A stretch of 64,000 bases of DNA from Rhodanobacter glycinis (GTDB lineage Bacteria > Pseudomonadota > Gammaproteobacteria > Xanthomonadales > Rhodanobacteraceae), in NCBI RefSeq assembly GCF_006438785.1, contig NZ_RCZB01000001.1, positions 1,313,912-1,377,911 on the forward strand, given 5' to 3'. Below are positions 33,965 through 43,169 of this stretch, piece after piece. The position numbers and the translations under genes are program-made. Positions within the stretch are counted from its first letter, which is position 1; every line of letters starts with the position of its first letter. The notes under the pieces were generated by a model that did no database searches, was not told the origin of the DNA, and worked only from the letters and a program-made list of their open reading frames with translations.

Positions 33965-34876
33965 ATGTCAGGCCACGCCGCCAATCCCATCAAGGCCATC
34001 CTGCTCGCGCTGGGCGCCAACTTCGCCATCTTCGTGGCCAAGCTGTTCGCCGCCATCGTCACCGGCTCCGGCGCGATGATGGCCGAGGCGGTGCACTCAC
34101 TGGCCGACTGCGGCAACCAGGGCTTGCTGCTGCTCGGCATCCGCCAGGCCAAGCGCCCGCCCTCCGACGAATTCCCGCTGGGCTGGGGCCGCGCGCTGTA
34201 CTTCTGGTCGTTCCTCGTCGCGATCCTGTTGTTCAGCGTGGGCGGCATGTTCTCGATCTACGAGGGCATCCACAAACTCACGAATCCCGAGCCGCTGAAA
34301 TGGCCGTGGCTGGCGCTCGGCGTGTTGGTGTTCGGCATCGTCGTCGAAGGCATCTCGATGCGCGGCTGCATGCAGGAAGTCAACAAGGCTCGCGGCGATC
34401 AGAACCTGTGGACGTGGTTCCGCGAAACCCGTTCCAGCGAACTGCTGGTGATCTTCGGCGAAGACCTCGCTGCGCTGATCGGCTTGTGCCTGGCCACACT
34501 GGCGGTCGGCATGACCATGCTCACTGGCAACCTGATGTTCGATGCCGCCGGCACCATCGCCATCGGCGTGCTGCTGATCGTGGTGGCTGTGCTGGTCGCG
34601 ATCGAGGTCAAGGCATTGCTGATCGGTCAGGGCATGGAGCCGCGCCGCCGCGACGAACTGATGGCCTTCCTGAAGAGCCGCCCGGAAGTCGCCGAGGTGC
34701 TGAACCTGATCACGCTGCAGATGGGCTCCGACGTGATGGTGGCGGTAAAGGCACGCATGCAGCCAGCCAGCGGAGACCAACAACTGATCGAGGCGATCAA
34801 CACCGTCGAGGCCGCGATGAAGGCGGAGTTCGCTGATGTGCGCTGGAGTTTCTTCGAGCCGGACTTTGCGGATTGA
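33965..34876 (+). CDS. Cation diffusion facilitator (ZnT9-like subgroup)
   Basis: 303-residue inner-membrane transporter with about six helices and a C-terminal cytosolic domain (about 215-303). The helix-2 metal motif is HSLAD (residues 40-44). At the helix-5 position the sequence reads FGEDLAALIG, so the usual HxxxD becomes an ED pair, as in the SLC30A9/ZnT9-like subgroup. This may alter metal choice or make it a regulator-like member. HSLADCGNQGLLLLG is highly characteristic. Its start is preceded by CGAAGGAACC. Metal specificity is not inferable. Confidence 0.85.
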   Translation: MSGHAANPIKAILLALGANFAIFVAKLFAAIVTGSGAMMAEAVHSLADCGNQGLLLLGIRQAKRPPSDEFPLGWGRALYFWSFLVAILLFSVGGMFSIYEGIHKLTNPEPLKWPWLALGVLVFGIVVEGISMRGCMQEVNKARGDQNLWTWFRETRSSELLVIFGEDLAALIGLCLATLAVGMTMLTGNLMFDAAGTIAIGVLLIVVAVLVAIEVKALLIGQGMEPRRRDELMAFLKSRPEVAEVLNLITLQMGSDVMVAVKARMQPASGDQQLIEAINTVEAAMKAEFADVRWSFFEPDFAD

Positions 34877-35025
34877 GTCGTGGCGATTGAGCCCTGATAT
34901 CGATGGCGTTCGATGACAAACGAACTTGTAACCGATCGACTTGCCTGCGCAATCCATCAGACGGTTGCACACGAACCGCCGCGCTACAATTCCTGCCCCT
35001 GACATAACCCAGCCCTTACCATCCC

Positions 35026-35565
35026 ATGCGCAATCCCCTGCAAGAACAACTGCTCAAGGCCGGTCTGGTCAACAAGGCCAAGGCAGCGCAGGTGGTGCGT
35101 GAGCAGGCGAAGAAACACAAAGGCAAGGGGCCGGCGACGCCGAGCGCCGAGCATATTGATGCGCTGCGGTTGCAGGCCGAGAAGGCTGAGCGCGATCGCG
35201 CATTGGCGGCGGAGCGCAATGCACAGGTGCGTGTCAACGAGGCGCATGCGCAGGTACGGCAGATCGTCGAGGCGCACAAGGTGAAGCGTGAGGGTGAGAT
35301 TGCCTATCGCTTTACCGACGGCGAAACGATCAAGGACGTACTGGTCAACGAAGCACTGCGGGCACAGCTGGCCAGTGGTTCGCTGGTGATCGTGCGTCAC
35401 GACCAGGGCTACGAATTGTTGCCGCGGATAGCAGCCGACAAGGTGTATGCGCGCGATGCGGCGATGATCGTGCTTGATCACGGCCGCGCCGAGGCTGGTA
35501 GTGGCAACGGCGAGGACGACGAGTACTACAAACAGTTTGAAGTGCCGGACGACCTGATCTGGTAG
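35026..35565 (+). CDS. DUF2058 family (YaiL-like) nucleoprotein
   Basis: 179 residues, highly charged and probably coiled-coil between about 20 and 90 (KAKAAQVVREQAKKHKGKG, LQAEKAERDRALAAERNAQVR). The start MRNPLQEQLLKAGLVNKAK and the block IAYRFTDGETIKDVLVNEALRAQL match DUF2058. The family has been described as nucleoprotein or polynucleotide-associated, without a proven function. The C-terminus is acidic (EDDEYYKQFEVPDDLIW). Convergent with a VOC gene only 4 nt away. Confidence 0.9.
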   Translation: MRNPLQEQLLKAGLVNKAKAAQVVREQAKKHKGKGPATPSAEHIDALRLQAEKAERDRALAAERNAQVRVNEAHAQVRQIVEAHKVKREGEIAYRFTDGETIKDVLVNEALRAQLASGSLVIVRHDQGYELLPRIAADKVYARDAAMIVLDHGRAEAGSGNGEDDEYYKQFEVPDDLIW

Positions 35566-35569
35566 TGCG

Positions 35570-35962
35570 TCAGCGCTTCAGTTCCAGCAGGTCCCAGCCA
35601 TTGCCGTACAGATCCTCGAACACCGCGACGGTACCGTAAGCCTCATAGCGCGGTTCCTCGCGAAAGTGCACGCCGGCGGCGCGCATGCATTGCCAGTCAC
35701 GCTGGAAATCATCGGTGTTGAGCAGCAGGAACACGCGGCCACCGGTCTGGTTGCCGATGCGCGAAGCCTGTTCGTCGCCCTTCGCCTTGGCCAGCAGCAG
35801 ACGGGTCTCGCTGGAACCAGGCGGCGCCAGCAGCACCCAGCGCTTGCCGCCGCCCATGTCGGTGTCCTCGATCAGCTCGAAGCCGAGTGCGCGGGTGTAC
35901 CAGGCAATCGCCTCGTCGTAGTCGGCGACCAGTAGCGCCAATGCGCCGAGATGCTGTTTCAT
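35570..35962 (-). CDS. VOC superfamily protein
   Basis: 130 residues with the VOC fold: ALALLVADYDEAIAWYTRALGFELIEDT and a closing DLYGNGWDLLELKR, where the last Glu is the usual metal ligand. A typical first ligand His is replaced (Leu-Gly-Ala-Leu-Ala), so metal binding is uncertain. The ATG overlaps the YjbR-like stop (ATGA), so the two are co-translated. Confidence 0.83.
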   Translation of the reverse strand: MKQHLGALALLVADYDEAIAWYTRALGFELIEDTDMGGGKRWVLLAPPGSSETRLLLAKAKGDEQASRIGNQTGGRVFLLLNTDDFQRDWQCMRAAGVHFREEPRYEAYGTVAVFEDLYGNGWDLLELKR

Positions 35963-36360
35963 TTCTTATTTGCCTTGATTGTCGGTTGCGGACCCAACTC
36001 CGCCTGCAGTTTTTTCGTCAGCTTCGCACGCGCCAGCATGTACGCATCGAGGATGAACGCCTCCAGCTCGACAGTGCCGAAGCGCTGCGGCTCGGCGATC
36101 GATATCCAGTGCGCCCGCGCCATGTACGGCGCCGGGGTGATGCCGGGCTGGTCGGTGAGTTCGAGGAAGCGATCGTCTGCCACCTTGAACGACAGCCGGC
36201 CGCCCTCGCTGCCGTCGGACGGGGTTACCGCAAACATCTTGCCGCCGACACTGAATACCAGGGCGGCGCCCCATTTGATGTCACGCGTCACCCCGGGCCA
36301 ATGGCCGCACAAAGTCTCCAGCTGTGCAGCGGTGAGGCCGCTGGCCTGTTTGCGGGTCAT
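35959..36360 (-). CDS. MmcQ/YjbR family DNA-binding-like protein
   Basis: 133 residues of the YjbR/CyaY-like fold. AAQLETLCGHWPGVTRDIKWG at the start, FSVGGKMFAVT in the middle and the conserved APYMARAHWISI are family marks. Members are predicted to bind DNA, but function is not established. The start at 36360 uses GGAGCAAGG as its ribosome site, which favours it over ATG codons 12 and 60 nt upstream. Upstream partner of the VOC gene. Confidence 0.85.
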   Translation of the reverse strand: MTRKQASGLTAAQLETLCGHWPGVTRDIKWGAALVFSVGGKMFAVTPSDGSEGGRLSFKVADDRFLELTDQPGITPAPYMARAHWISIAEPQRFGTVELEAFILDAYMLARAKLTKKLQAELGPQPTIKANKK

Positions 36361-36546
36361 GCCTTGCTCCATCGAAATCCAGATCGCATTGTGCGTTGCG
36401 CCGCAATGACTGTCTGCCAAGCCAGCAGCATCCCGTACCGCAACATGGCTCGTGCCCGTACCGGGCTCAAGCCTTGGTCAAATGAATGAATCGTCATTGC
36501 AAATTCATGTTGCGTTGCACACAATACGCAAAAGTATGGAGCTGCC

Positions 36547-37152
36547 ATGATCCCTGCCATCGACTTCTCCGCGCCGTCCCGCTTCGCCTCGTTGCCCCCG
36601 CGCAGCAGCGAACGCTTCGCCCGTCCGCGCGTGGCGCCGTCGCCGCATGGCGAGCAGGTGCGCACCGAGGATGGCCGCGAGCTGGTGTTGCGTCCGATCG
36701 AGGCGGGCGACGTGGCCGCGATGCAGCGTTGTTTTACCCGGCTGTCGCCGGAAGACATCCGCCGCCGATTCCTGCATGCAATGTCCGAACTGCCCGCGCC
36801 GATGGCGCAGCGGTTATGCCGGATCGACCCGGCGCTGGAGACTGCATATGTGCTGATGGACGAATCGGTGCAGCCCGCGGAAATGCGCGGCGTGGGCCGG
36901 ATCTATGTCGACGAGGCCATCGACAGCGCCGAGTTCTCGGTGCTGGTGGAACAGGACTGGAGTCGCCTCGGCCTGGGCGCGCTGCTGATGCAGCGACTGG
37001 TCGACGACAGCCGTCGCCGCGGCCTGGGCGAGCTGTGGGGCTATGTGCTGCTGGAGAACCGCCCGATGCTGCAGTTGTGCCGGGAACTGGGCTTCGTCCA
37101 GCGGATGATGCCGGACGAGCCGGGCACCGCGCTGATCACGCTGAAGCTCTGA
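36547..37152 (+). CDS. GNAT family N-acetyltransferase
   Basis: 201 residues. After about 38 variable residues the GNAT domain begins (EDGRELVLRPIEAGDVAAM). The acetyl-CoA loop is VEQDWSRLGLGALLMQRLVDDSRRRGL, followed by GYVLLENRPMLQLCRELGF. The domain resembles the acetyltransferase part of protein-acyl-CoA synthetase fusions, which acetylate protein lysines, but here it stands alone. The substrate is unknown. Divergent from the YjbR-like gene. Confidence 0.85.
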   Translation: MIPAIDFSAPSRFASLPPRSSERFARPRVAPSPHGEQVRTEDGRELVLRPIEAGDVAAMQRCFTRLSPEDIRRRFLHAMSELPAPMAQRLCRIDPALETAYVLMDESVQPAEMRGVGRIYVDEAIDSAEFSVLVEQDWSRLGLGALLMQRLVDDSRRRGLGELWGYVLLENRPMLQLCRELGFVQRMMPDEPGTALITLKL

Positions 37153-37486
37153 CAGTCGCGGCACAACCCGCACCACACCCCATTCGCCTCGCCCCCGGAT
37201 CGAGCCCGGGAGCAGGCTATGGGCGCAGGCCACGGGCCGAAGTCGAAGGGGCTCCGGGTCTGCACTTCGACTTCCTCGTTCCTCAAAACCACGGCCACCT
37301 GTGGCTGCTCTCCGCGCACGCCCGCTGACGCGAGCCACGCTTGGGGCGAACGGCTGTTTCCCGAGCCATGGGCTTCGACAACGCGTCGAATGGCCGAAAC
37401 CGCCCCGGCCAGCCGGGGCTGTCGCGTTACACTTGCCCGCTTTCCCCGGCGCAGCTCGATGGCGGCGCCCTGAACACGCGTCCCCT
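37153..37486. other. Gene-free stretch upstream of mfd
   Basis: No credible gene. It contains a perfect 10-bp inverted repeat GAAGTCGAAG/CTTCGACTTC (37239-37248 with 37265-37274, 16-nt loop). No promoter can be assigned with confidence. The mfd frame is open upstream of its ATG to 37301, but those codons do not look translated. Confidence 0.5.
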
Positions 37487-40400
37487 ATGTCCAGCCTGAT
37501 CAAGCACCCGCCCCTGCCGACCACCCCCAAGCAACGCCGCTACTGGACGCCACCGCACGGCTCCGGGCGAGCGCTGCTGATTGCCGAGGCGGCGCGCACG
37601 CACGATGGCCTGCTGGTGGCGGTGACGCGCGACACCCAGCGCGCGCAAGCACTGGAAACCGAGCTGAAGATCTTCGCCGGTGGCCTGCCGGTGCTGCATT
37701 TCCCGGACTGGGAAACGCTGCCCTACGACGTGTTCAGCCCGCACCCGGAGATCGTCTCGCAACGCATCGCCACGCTGTACCAGTTGCCGAACGTGAAACG
37801 CGGCGTGCTGGTGGTGCCGGTGGCCACGCTGATGCAGCGGATCGCACCGCGTGCGCACATCACCGGCTCCGGGCTGGTGCTGGCCAAGCGCCAGAAGCTC
37901 GACCTCGCCAGCGAGCAACGCCGGCTCGAAGCCTCCGGTTATCGCAACGTGCCACAAGTGGCCGAGCCAGGCGACTTCGCCGTCCGTGGTGCGCTGCTCG
38001 ACATCTTCCCGATGGGCACGGCCGAGCCGTACCGCATCGAGCTGTTCGACGACGAGGTGGAATCGATCCGCAGCTTCGACCCGGAAACCCAGCGCTCGCA
38101 GCAGCAGGTGGAGAAGATCGAGCTGCTGCCCGCGCGCGAGTTCCCGCTCACTGATGAGGCAGCGAAGGAGTTTCGCGGCAACCTGCGCGAGCGCTTCCCG
38201 ATCGACGTACGCCGCTGCCCGCTGTACCAGGACATGAAGGAAGGCGTCACGCCCGGCGGCATCGAATACTACCTGCCGCTGTTCTTCAAGCAGACCGCCA
38301 CACTGTTCGACTACCTCGCCGACGATGCGCTGTTCGTGCTCGGCGAAGGCGCCGGCGACGCGGCCGACCAGTTCTGGAGCCAGACCGCCGAACGCTACGA
38401 CCAGCGCGCGCACGATATCGAGCGCCCGGTGCTGCCGCCGGCCGAGCTCTACCTGCCGCCGGAGCAGTTGCGCGAACAGCTCAACAAACGGCTGCGCGTG
38501 GAAGTGGTCGACGCCGGCCACGAGCACGCCATCGCCGTCGGCACCCAGCCGGCGCCGGAACTGCCGCTCAATCGCAAGGGCGAGGAACCGGGCACGTCGC
38601 TGCGACATTTCCTTGCCAGCTATCCGGGGCGCGTGCTGATCGCCGCCGATTCGGCCGGGCGACGCGAAGCGTTGATCGAGACGCTGGCCGGCGCCGGCAT
38701 GAAGCCGGACATCGTGGACGGCTGGACGTCCTTCCTCGCCACCGATACGCCACGCTTCGCCATCACCATCGCCGGTCTGGAACAGGGTTTCGCGCTGACC
38801 AAACCACCGCTCACCGTGCTCACCGAGCGTGAGCTTTACGGCGAGCGGGTGCGCAGCGAGCGCGACCGCAAGCGTCGCCGCGGTACCGCGCGCGATCCGG
38901 AAAGCATCATCCGCGATCTCACCGAGCTCACCCTCGGCGCACCGATCGTGCACGTCGATCATGGCGTGGGCCGCTATCAGGGGCTGGTTTCGATGGACGT
39001 CGGCGGCATGGATGGCGAGTTCCTCACCATCGAGTATGCCAAGGGCGACAAGCTGTACGTGCCGGTGTCGCAACTGGGCCTGGTCAGCCGTTACAGCGGT
39101 ACCGCACCGGAGCTGGCACCGCTGCACTCGCTCGGCGGCGATGCGTGGGAACGCGCGCGCAGGAAGGCTGCCGAGAAGGTCCGCGACGTCGCTGCCGAGC
39201 TGCTGGCGATCTACGCCCAGCGCGAAGCGCGCGGTGGCGAGTCCATGCCGATCGACCGCCAATTGGTGGAAGAATTCGGCAGCACCTTTCCGTTCGAGGA
39301 AACCCCCGACCAGGAAAGCGCGATCGAGGCTGTGCTCAACGATCTGGCCGCACCGCGCGCGATGGACCGGGTGATCTGCGGCGACGTCGGTTTCGGCAAG
39401 ACCGAGGTTGCGTTGCGCGCCGCGTTCGCTACCGCCACCGCCGGCAAACAGGTCGCCGTACTGGTACCCACCACCCTGCTCGCACAGCAGCATTACCGCA
39501 ACTTCGCCGATAGGTTCGCCGACTGGCCGGTGCGCGTGGATGTGCTGTCGCGCTTCAAGTCGAGCAAGGAAGTGAACGACGCGCTGAAGCGGCTCGCCGA
39601 CGGCCAGATCGACGTGATCGTGGGCACGCACAAGCTGCTGCAGCCGGACATCAAGTTCAAGAATCTCGGCCTGGTCATCGTCGACGAGGAACAGCGCTTC
39701 GGCGTGCGCCAGAAGGAACAGCTGAAGAAGCTGCGCGCCGAAGTCGACTTGCTGACGATGACCGCCACGCCGATCCCGCGCACGCTGAACATGGCGATGG
39801 CCGGCCTGCGCGACCTCTCGCTGATCGCCACGCCGCCGGCGCATCGCAGCGCCGTGCGCACCTTCATCTCGGTATGGGATCCGGCGACGATCCGCGAAGC
39901 GCTGCAACGCGAGCTGTCGCGCGGCGGCCAGGTGTATTTCCTGCACAACGAAGTGCAGAGCATCGAGCGCACCGTGCGTGAGCTGGAGGAACTGGTGCCC
40001 GAGGCGCGCATCCGCATCGCCCACGGCCAGATGCCGGAGCGCGAACTGGAAGGCGTGATGGCGGACTTCCATCGCCAGCGCTTCAACGTGCTCGTGTGCA
40101 CCACGATCATCGAAACCGGCATCGACATACCTACCGCCAACACGATCATCATCGACCGCGCCGATCGTTTCGGCCTCGCGCAGCTGCATCAGCTGCGCGG
40201 CCGGGTCGGCCGTTCGCATCACCGCGCCTATGCGTATCTGGTGGTGCCCGACCGCAAGTCGATCACCGCCGATGCGCAGAAGCGCCTGGAAGCGCTGGCC
40301 TCGCTGGAAGAACTCGGCGCCGGCTTCACCCTGGCCACGCACGACCTGGAAATCCGGGGTGCCGGCGAACTGCTCGGCGACGAACAGTCCGGCCAGATCC

Positions 40401-40945
40401 AGGAGATCGGTTTCGGCCTCTACACCGAACTGCTCGATCGCGCCGTGCGCGCATTGAAGTCCGGCAGGATCCCCGACTTCGACCTCAGCAGCGAACACGA
40501 AACCGAAGTCGAACTGCACCTGCCCGCGCTGATCCCCAACGATTACCTCGGCGACGTGCACGCGCGCCTGACCCTGTACAAGCGCATCGCCAGCGCGCGC
40601 AGCGAGGACGACCTGCGCGATCTGCAGGTGGAGATGATCGATAGATTCGGTCTGCTCCCGGACAGCACGAAGCAATTGTTCGTCGTGGCCAGCCTGAAGC
40701 TGATGGCTACCCCGCTGGGTATCCGCAAACTCGACTTCGGCGCCACCGGCGGGCGCATCGTGTTTCGCGAAAAACCGGAAATCGATCCCATGGCGATCAT
40801 CAAGCTGATCCAGCAACTGCCGCGTGTATACAAACTGGACGGCCAGGACAAGCTGAAGATCACGCTGGACCTGCCCGGCGCCACCGAACGCATCCGTAGC
40901 GCGCAGGAAGTGCTGATCTTGCTGGGCGCGCGCCGGCCGGGCTGA
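37487..40945 (+). CDS. mfd: Transcription-repair coupling factor Mfd
   Basis: 1152-residue ATP-driven translocase that removes stalled RNA polymerase and recruits UvrA. Domains follow the usual order: UvrB-like module (about 1-350), RNA-polymerase-interacting domain (about 470-560, VHVDHGVGRYQGL), and superfamily 2 helicase domains with Walker A GDVGFGKTEVA near residue 632 and DEEQRFGV near 731. TTIIETGIDIPTANTIIIDRADRFGLAQLHQLRGRVGRS forms motifs V-VI, shown here in parts. The C-terminal regulatory domain follows. Length matches E. coli (1148). Confidence 0.98.
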   Translation: MSSLIKHPPLPTTPKQRRYWTPPHGSGRALLIAEAARTHDGLLVAVTRDTQRAQALETELKIFAGGLPVLHFPDWETLPYDVFSPHPEIVSQRIATLYQLPNVKRGVLVVPVATLMQRIAPRAHITGSGLVLAKRQKLDLASEQRRLEASGYRNVPQVAEPGDFAVRGALLDIFPMGTAEPYRIELFDDEVESIRSFDPETQRSQQQVEKIELLPAREFPLTDEAAKEFRGNLRERFPIDVRRCPLYQDMKEGVTPGGIEYYLPLFFKQTATLFDYLADDALFVLGEGAGDAADQFWSQTAERYDQRAHDIERPVLPPAELYLPPEQLREQLNKRLRVEVVDAGHEHAIAVGTQPAPELPLNRKGEEPGTSLRHFLASYPGRVLIAADSAGRREALIETLAGAGMKPDIVDGWTSFLATDTPRFAITIAGLEQGFALTKPPLTVLTERELYGERVRSERDRKRRRGTARDPESIIRDLTELTLGAPIVHVDHGVGRYQGLVSMDVGGMDGEFLTIEYAKGDKLYVPVSQLGLVSRYSGTAPELAPLHSLGGDAWERARRKAAEKVRDVAAELLAIYAQREARGGESMPIDRQLVEEFGSTFPFEETPDQESAIEAVLNDLAAPRAMDRVICGDVGFGKTEVALRAAFATATAGKQVAVLVPTTLLAQQHYRNFADRFADWPVRVDVLSRFKSSKEVNDALKRLADGQIDVIVGTHKLLQPDIKFKNLGLVIVDEEQRFGVRQKEQLKKLRAEVDLLTMTATPIPRTLNMAMAGLRDLSLIATPPAHRSAVRTFISVWDPATIREALQRELSRGGQVYFLHNEVQSIERTVRELEELVPEARIRIAHGQMPERELEGVMADFHRQRFNVLVCTTIIETGIDIPTANTIIIDRADRFGLAQLHQLRGRVGRSHHRAYAYLVVPDRKSITADAQKRLEALASLEELGAGFTLATHDLEIRGAGELLGDEQSGQIQEIGFGLYTELLDRAVRALKSGRIPDFDLSSEHETEVELHLPALIPNDYLGDVHARLTLYKRIASARSEDDLRDLQVEMIDRFGLLPDSTKQLFVVASLKLMATPLGIRKLDFGATGGRIVFREKPEIDPMAIIKLIQQLPRVYKLDGQDKLKITLDLPGATERIRSAQEVLILLGARRPG

Positions 40946-41396
40946 TACTCGGCATGTTGTTGCCTACCTGCCTGGCGGTTGCCGCCTGCAGTCGCTCTGC
41001 TCGATTTGGGCTGCAACCACGACCATGCGCGAGCGCCATGTACCAGCGGCCTGCGCCGTGCGCATCTTATCGAAGTGACCCTCCGCGTCCGGATTGACTC
41101 ATGCCGGCCAGGCCAGCCGTGGCGCAGCGAAGCCGTCGGGCACGGCGTCCGTCCTGGCAATGAGCATGGTCATGTCTTGCATCGCCCGGATGCGCACTGG
41201 CACGACCCATGCTTGACATGAGTACGGCGGGTGATGCAGGTTCAACAATTACCCATTACGACGTGCCCTGTCGGCGGGCAGTTGAACCGGTGGTCGGCAA
41301 GCGCGGACAACCCGCCGGCGTGTCCCAATGATCTGGCAAATGTACGCAAAGTTCATTGGCAATCTCGCAAGAGATTGACTGAACGGAGTGAGGCAA
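40946..41396. other. Gene-free stretch upstream of the GGDEF gene
   Basis: 451 bases with no credible gene on either strand and no strong terminator after mfd. The last 20 bases contain GGAG, the ribosome site of the GGDEF gene. A small RNA cannot be excluded, but no convincing stem-loop series was seen. Confidence 0.5.
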
Positions 41397-43145
41397 ATGG
41401 AGAGGCTGATCACAGTACCGGCACGAAGTCGCCATGGGCGGCCATGGCCCGGCCTTGTGCTCGGCTTGCTGTGGCTGCTGGGTCTGGGCGTGTCGCATGC
41501 GGCGACTCCGCTGAATGGCGCATGGCGTGAAGTCCGCACCGATGACACGGCACAGACCGTGCTGGACGAATACCGTGCCGGCCTGCTGAAGAATTTCGAC
41601 CCATCCTTGTTGCAGCAGTTTCCGCGCAGCAGCACCGGCAGCTGGGTGGTCATCGCGCCGCAGCCGCCATGGAACAATGACGAACGCGTGCTGACGATTT
41701 ACCCACCTCCGATGGGCACCGTCACCGTACTTGGAACGGGCGAGACGCAGTCCCTGGCGCTTGACGACTTCAGCGAGACGCTTCACGGTCATGGCCGGCT
41801 GGCATGGCGTGTGCCAGCGACGCAAGCGGCATCGGCGCTGATCCTGCTCAGGTTCGAACCGAACCTGATGCTCAGTGCACCGGTGCGGTTCCAGATACAG
41901 ACCTGGAGCGAATATCTGCGGCAGGATGCACGGTGGCTGGTATTCGCCAGCGCCTGCTTTGCGGTGATGCTGGCGATGGTGCTGATGGCGCTGTGTTTCG
42001 CGCTGATGCTGCGTGACGTCGCGTATGCGTGGTACGCCGGCTACATCCTCTGCTACACGTTGATCCAGGGCATCCAGACCGGCTTCATGTTTCACCCGCT
42101 GGAGTGGAGCTGGTTATCCGGCGTCGCCCTGATGGCCGGCCCGGCCGCCGTCGCGCTGTCGGTGGCGTTTGCGTCGCTGTTCATGATGCGGTTCTGCGAA
42201 TTGCAACGTCATGCGCCGCTGTTGCGGGTGCCGATCATGGCGCTGGCCGTCGGCATGATCCAGTTGGTATTGATGCGTTGCAGCCACATCGCGCTGCTGG
42301 TCGAAGTGGCGCAGATCCTGCTCAATCCGCTGCTGATGATCGGCGCCGTGCTACTGCTGGTCGCCGCCATCGTCGCTGTCGCACGCGGCTCGCGTCAGGC
42401 GTGGTTCTTCCTGATCGGATGGACGCCGCTGCTGCTGCTTACCGCGTCGACCAGTGCCCAGGTCAGCGGCGCCCTGCCCCAACTGGACTGGCTCAACGAT
42501 GCCAGCCTTGCCGGCGGTGCATTCGAGGCGATCGTGCTGTCGCTGGGCCTGGCCGACCGTGCCCTCATCCTGCGCCACGACCGTGACATCGTGCGTGTGC
42601 TGGCCGACCGCGACGCGCTCACCAATGTACTCAATCGTCGCGCCTGGACGGAACGCGCCAGTGCCCTGCTGGCAAGCGGATCGCCGCAGCCGATCGCCTT
42701 GCTGTTTCTCGACCTGGATCATTTCAAGCTGCTCAACGATCGCCAGGGCCACAACACGGGCGATCGCGCCCTGGTCGCCGTGGCCAAGGCACTGGCCGCC
42801 GAATTGAGACCATCCGATCTGCTCGGCCGTTACGGTGGAGAAGAGTTCGTCGCCTTGCTCGATGGCGCCATGCCGCAACAGGCCATGCACGTGGCGATCC
42901 GCCTGTGCCGGCGCGTGCACCGGCTGGAGATTCCGGTCAGCGACGAGCCGCTACTGCTCAGCGTCAGCATCGGCGTCGCCATCCGGCGGGAGGGCGACGA
43001 TGTGGAGTCGCTGGTCGAACGTGCCGACCAGGCCATGTACGACGCCAAGCTCAACGGCCGCAACCGCGTTTGCCTGCACGAGGAGACCGTGTCGCCAAAC
43101 GCACCGGCCAGCTCCCGCCTGCATGTCGTGGAAAAGCGCGAGTAG
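41397..43145 (+). CDS. Diguanylate cyclase with a 7TM-DISM sensor
   Basis: 582-residue membrane protein predicted to make cyclic di-GMP. A signal peptide (about 1-35) precedes a periplasmic 7TMR-DISMED2-like domain (about 45-175). Seven hydrophobic helices (about 180-375) follow, then a GGDEF domain (about 400-560). The active site is RYGGEEF, and RPSD five residues before it is a product-inhibition I-site. The ATG at 41397 (GGAG 8 nt upstream) is chosen over a GTG at 41388. The signal sensed is unknown. Confidence 0.92.
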   Translation: MERLITVPARSRHGRPWPGLVLGLLWLLGLGVSHAATPLNGAWREVRTDDTAQTVLDEYRAGLLKNFDPSLLQQFPRSSTGSWVVIAPQPPWNNDERVLTIYPPPMGTVTVLGTGETQSLALDDFSETLHGHGRLAWRVPATQAASALILLRFEPNLMLSAPVRFQIQTWSEYLRQDARWLVFASACFAVMLAMVLMALCFALMLRDVAYAWYAGYILCYTLIQGIQTGFMFHPLEWSWLSGVALMAGPAAVALSVAFASLFMMRFCELQRHAPLLRVPIMALAVGMIQLVLMRCSHIALLVEVAQILLNPLLMIGAVLLLVAAIVAVARGSRQAWFFLIGWTPLLLLTASTSAQVSGALPQLDWLNDASLAGGAFEAIVLSLGLADRALILRHDRDIVRVLADRDALTNVLNRRAWTERASALLASGSPQPIALLFLDLDHFKLLNDRQGHNTGDRALVAVAKALAAELRPSDLLGRYGGEEFVALLDGAMPQQAMHVAIRLCRRVHRLEIPVSDEPLLLSVSIGVAIRREGDDVESLVERADQAMYDAKLNGRNRVCLHEETVSPNAPASSRLHVVEKRE

Positions 43146-43169
43146 CGCTGGCCGGGCCAGCTGACGGCT

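Noticed and set aside
37427..40816. 1129-residue open frame antisense to mfd
   Set aside because: Shadow of mfd; composition is typical of a reversed high-GC gene and no domain is visible.
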